Below are positions 62,450-64,000 of a stretch of DNA of 64,000 nucleotides, piece by piece. A program made the translations under genes and the position numbers. How positions within the stretch are numbered: the stretch's first letter is position 1; each line of letters begins with the position of its first letter. This DNA is from Hyperoplus lanceolatus (Eukaryota > Chordata > Actinopteri > Uranoscopiformes > Ammodytidae): contig CM049397.1 of NCBI GenBank assembly GCA_026929865.2, positions 33,810,198 through 33,874,197 on the forward strand, in the 5' to 3' direction. The notes under the pieces are model-generated. The model was not told where the DNA came from. It saw nothing but the letters and a program-made list of their open reading frames with translations, and searched no databases.

Positions 62450-63250
62450 ACCATTTTCTGTTAGTTGAATAAGTGGAGAAATGGCCGATGGTGTCGACAC
62501 TAGTCGTTTGAAACAAGGTGAGAATGTGTGAAGTGGTTGTTTGTCAATCAGAGCCCATTAAACAACTAGTTAGCTTCCATGGGAGATAGCAATAAATGAG
62601 CTAGGATGTATGGTCCAAAAGTTATTAAATCATCAATAAAGAAGCCAGATTGCAGTCCCATGCAAACAGGTCAGTTTCAGGGGGTTAACTGTTATACTAA
62701 TGGTCGAGAATCATTTTCTTTAAGTTGACTTATTGGTTAAATGCAATACATGATACAATGTATAGTTCAAAACGTATTAAATAATCCATCAATAATCAAG
62801 TATTGCGTGTAAAAAGCATGGTTTCGGGGGGTTAACTGTTATATTAATGGTCAAGGATAATTTTCTATTAGTTGAATTACTGGTTACATGGCTGGTGGTG
62901 TCAGCACTTGTCGTTTGACTTAAGGTGAGGATGTGTGAAATGCTTGTTTGTCCATCAGAGCCTGTTACGGCCCATTAACACTGAGGAGGAAACCAGCTCA
63001 ATATTAACATGTTTACTACTCTATCAACACCTTAGGGGCCACTACCAAAACTACTCTACACTCTACTCAACTATTTGTTCTTGGTTTTTCATTTCACAAG
63101 TTATCTCTGTACTAACTAACTAACTATCTATCCATCCATCTATCCATCTATCCATCCATCTATCCATCCATCTATCCATCCATCCATCTATCCATCGGCC
63201 CATTAACACTGAGGAGGAACCCATGTCAACAATAACATCTTAACTACTCA
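62450..63250. repeat. Diverged tandem/segmental repeat with (TCTA/CCAT)n
   Basis: 'ggtgtcgacactagtcgttt' at 62490 recurs as 'ggtgtcagcacttgtcgttt' at 62897, each followed by 'gagaatgtgtga'/'gaggatgtgtga' and 'ttgtttgtcaatcagagccc'/'ttgtttgtccatcagagcct'. 'ggggttaactgttata' occurs at about 62680 and 62828. 'cggcccattaacactgagga' occurs at 62967 and 63197, with a CTAT/CCAT array (63120-63195) between. Confidence 0.75.
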
Positions 63251-63324
63251 CACCTTCAATACAAGAGCTACTCTACACTCTGCTTTACTCTGAAGGCAAT
63301 GACAGTCATAATGACAACTGCTTG

Positions 63325-63500
63325 GGGGGGGGGGGGGGGCTCATGGTGTAGTGGTTAGACCCCCCCCCCCCCCCCCATAGAGTCTCAGTCCTCTTCACAG
63401 CAGACCCGGGTTAGAATCCAGCCCGGGTCGTTGTCCGCATGTCATTCCCCTCTCTGACACATTTCATCTCTGTCTCTCCAAATCTGTCTAATAAAAAGCA
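63325..63500 (+). repeat. Type D-like SINE with poly-G/poly-C in the head
   Basis: 'ggctcatggtgtagtggttaga' followed by a C-run, the 'gcagacccgggttagaatcc' B-box region and a tail ending tctaataaaaagc. The G-run and C-run can pair. Confidence 0.75.
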
Positions 63501-63797
63501 AAAAAAAAAAAATAATAATAATCTTTTAAAAAAACAAAGAAAACAGAGGGGTACTATGATCTTTGCACCAGTGATTCCAAGTCCGCTTTTTATAGGCGAC
63601 TTTGGGCAGTTTTTTTTTGTATTTGCTTAGCCATCTATACACTAACTCGTGCACATGCTCCTATCAACATGTCTGAGAGTGTGCCAGCTGAAATAGTGTG
63701 AAAGATGTGAGTATGTTACAGCCCTGTGTGGTATTCACAGAGAGGCCTAAGAATCCATCAGGGTCCCAGGCAGCACACACTCAGATATGATGCATGA

Positions 63798-63833
63798 AGC
63801 TAGCATGCCTGTACACACACAGGCATGCTAGCT
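63798..63833. repeat. Perfect 15-bp hairpin
   Basis: agctagcatgcctgt (63798-63812) and its exact inverse (63819-63833) are separated by acacac. No terminator context (eukaryote) and no host gene nearby. Possibly a tiny MITE remnant. Confidence 0.8.
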
Positions 63834-64000
63834 ATGATAGGCCCCTTTTGTTTACCCTTTGTTTACAGAGCCTAGGCTGCGTATTAGCCATACTAAGCGA
63901 TCTCCAGCTAAACGCTTGGCGAATGTGTGTTTATGTCTATACCATAGTGCTCTCCAGAAAGTTCTCCAGAATGGCTGACTGATGGTCTGATGGTCATAAC

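Overview
This window is vertebrate nuclear DNA, almost certainly from a ray-finned (teleost) fish. The evidence is small introns with canonical splice sites, a fast-skeletal myosin heavy chain of fish type, a fish-style multi-domain GIMAP gene, very dense long (CA)n/(GT)n microsatellites, and many tRNA-headed SINEs, Tc1/mariner, hAT and TTAA-flanked MITE copies. There is no bacterial operon, CRISPR array or free-standing RNA gene.

Three protein-coding loci can be read, all on the minus strand. (1) Positions 3503-14401 carry a complete sarcomeric myosin heavy chain: 39 coding exons that join in frame to 5,799 nt (1,932 residues), with two upstream non-coding exons, a TATA box at about 15035 and a polyadenylation signal at 3432-3437. 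Upstream of it (14995-16765) lies an array of about 413-bp units related to its own promoter. Positions 1-760 repeat the far end of such an array, which suggests that the next myosin gene of a tandem cluster begins just left of the window. (2) Positions 21578-28661 carry a GIMAP (AIG1-type GTPase) locus. A 5' part of five exons encodes an AIG1 domain with a degenerate P-loop. A large 3' exon encodes the tail of an AIG1 domain, two further AIG1 domains, a long Lys/Glu-rich coiled coil and a C-terminal CIIL prenylation-like motif. The large exon is broken by two frame changes and is separated from the 5' part by a 1.6-kb Tc1-like foldback element. An IRF/ISRE-like element lies at the likely first exon. 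(3) Positions 36312-51482 hold ten 3' exons (336 residues) of eeig1/fam102a, a C2-domain protein. Its first roughly 50 residues lie beyond the right edge.

The rest is repeats. Positions 16.8-21.5 kb hold a 1,060-bp hAT element with an exact 8-bp target duplication and a LINE reverse-transcriptase fossil with a MITE inserted in it. Positions 29-36 kb hold MITEs, including a 465-bp foldback with an 8-bp duplication. The introns of eeig1 and the stretch to the right edge hold a 5'-truncated L1-like LINE with a 15-bp duplication, five SINE types, several TTAA-flanked MITEs and about twenty long dinucleotide arrays.

The three loci do not form a pathway: muscle motor, immune-type GTPase, and C2 adaptor. 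The strongest leads are the duplicated promoter array of the myosin cluster, the CaaX-like tail and damaged structure of the GIMAP gene, and the triplicated splice-donor fragment in eeig1.
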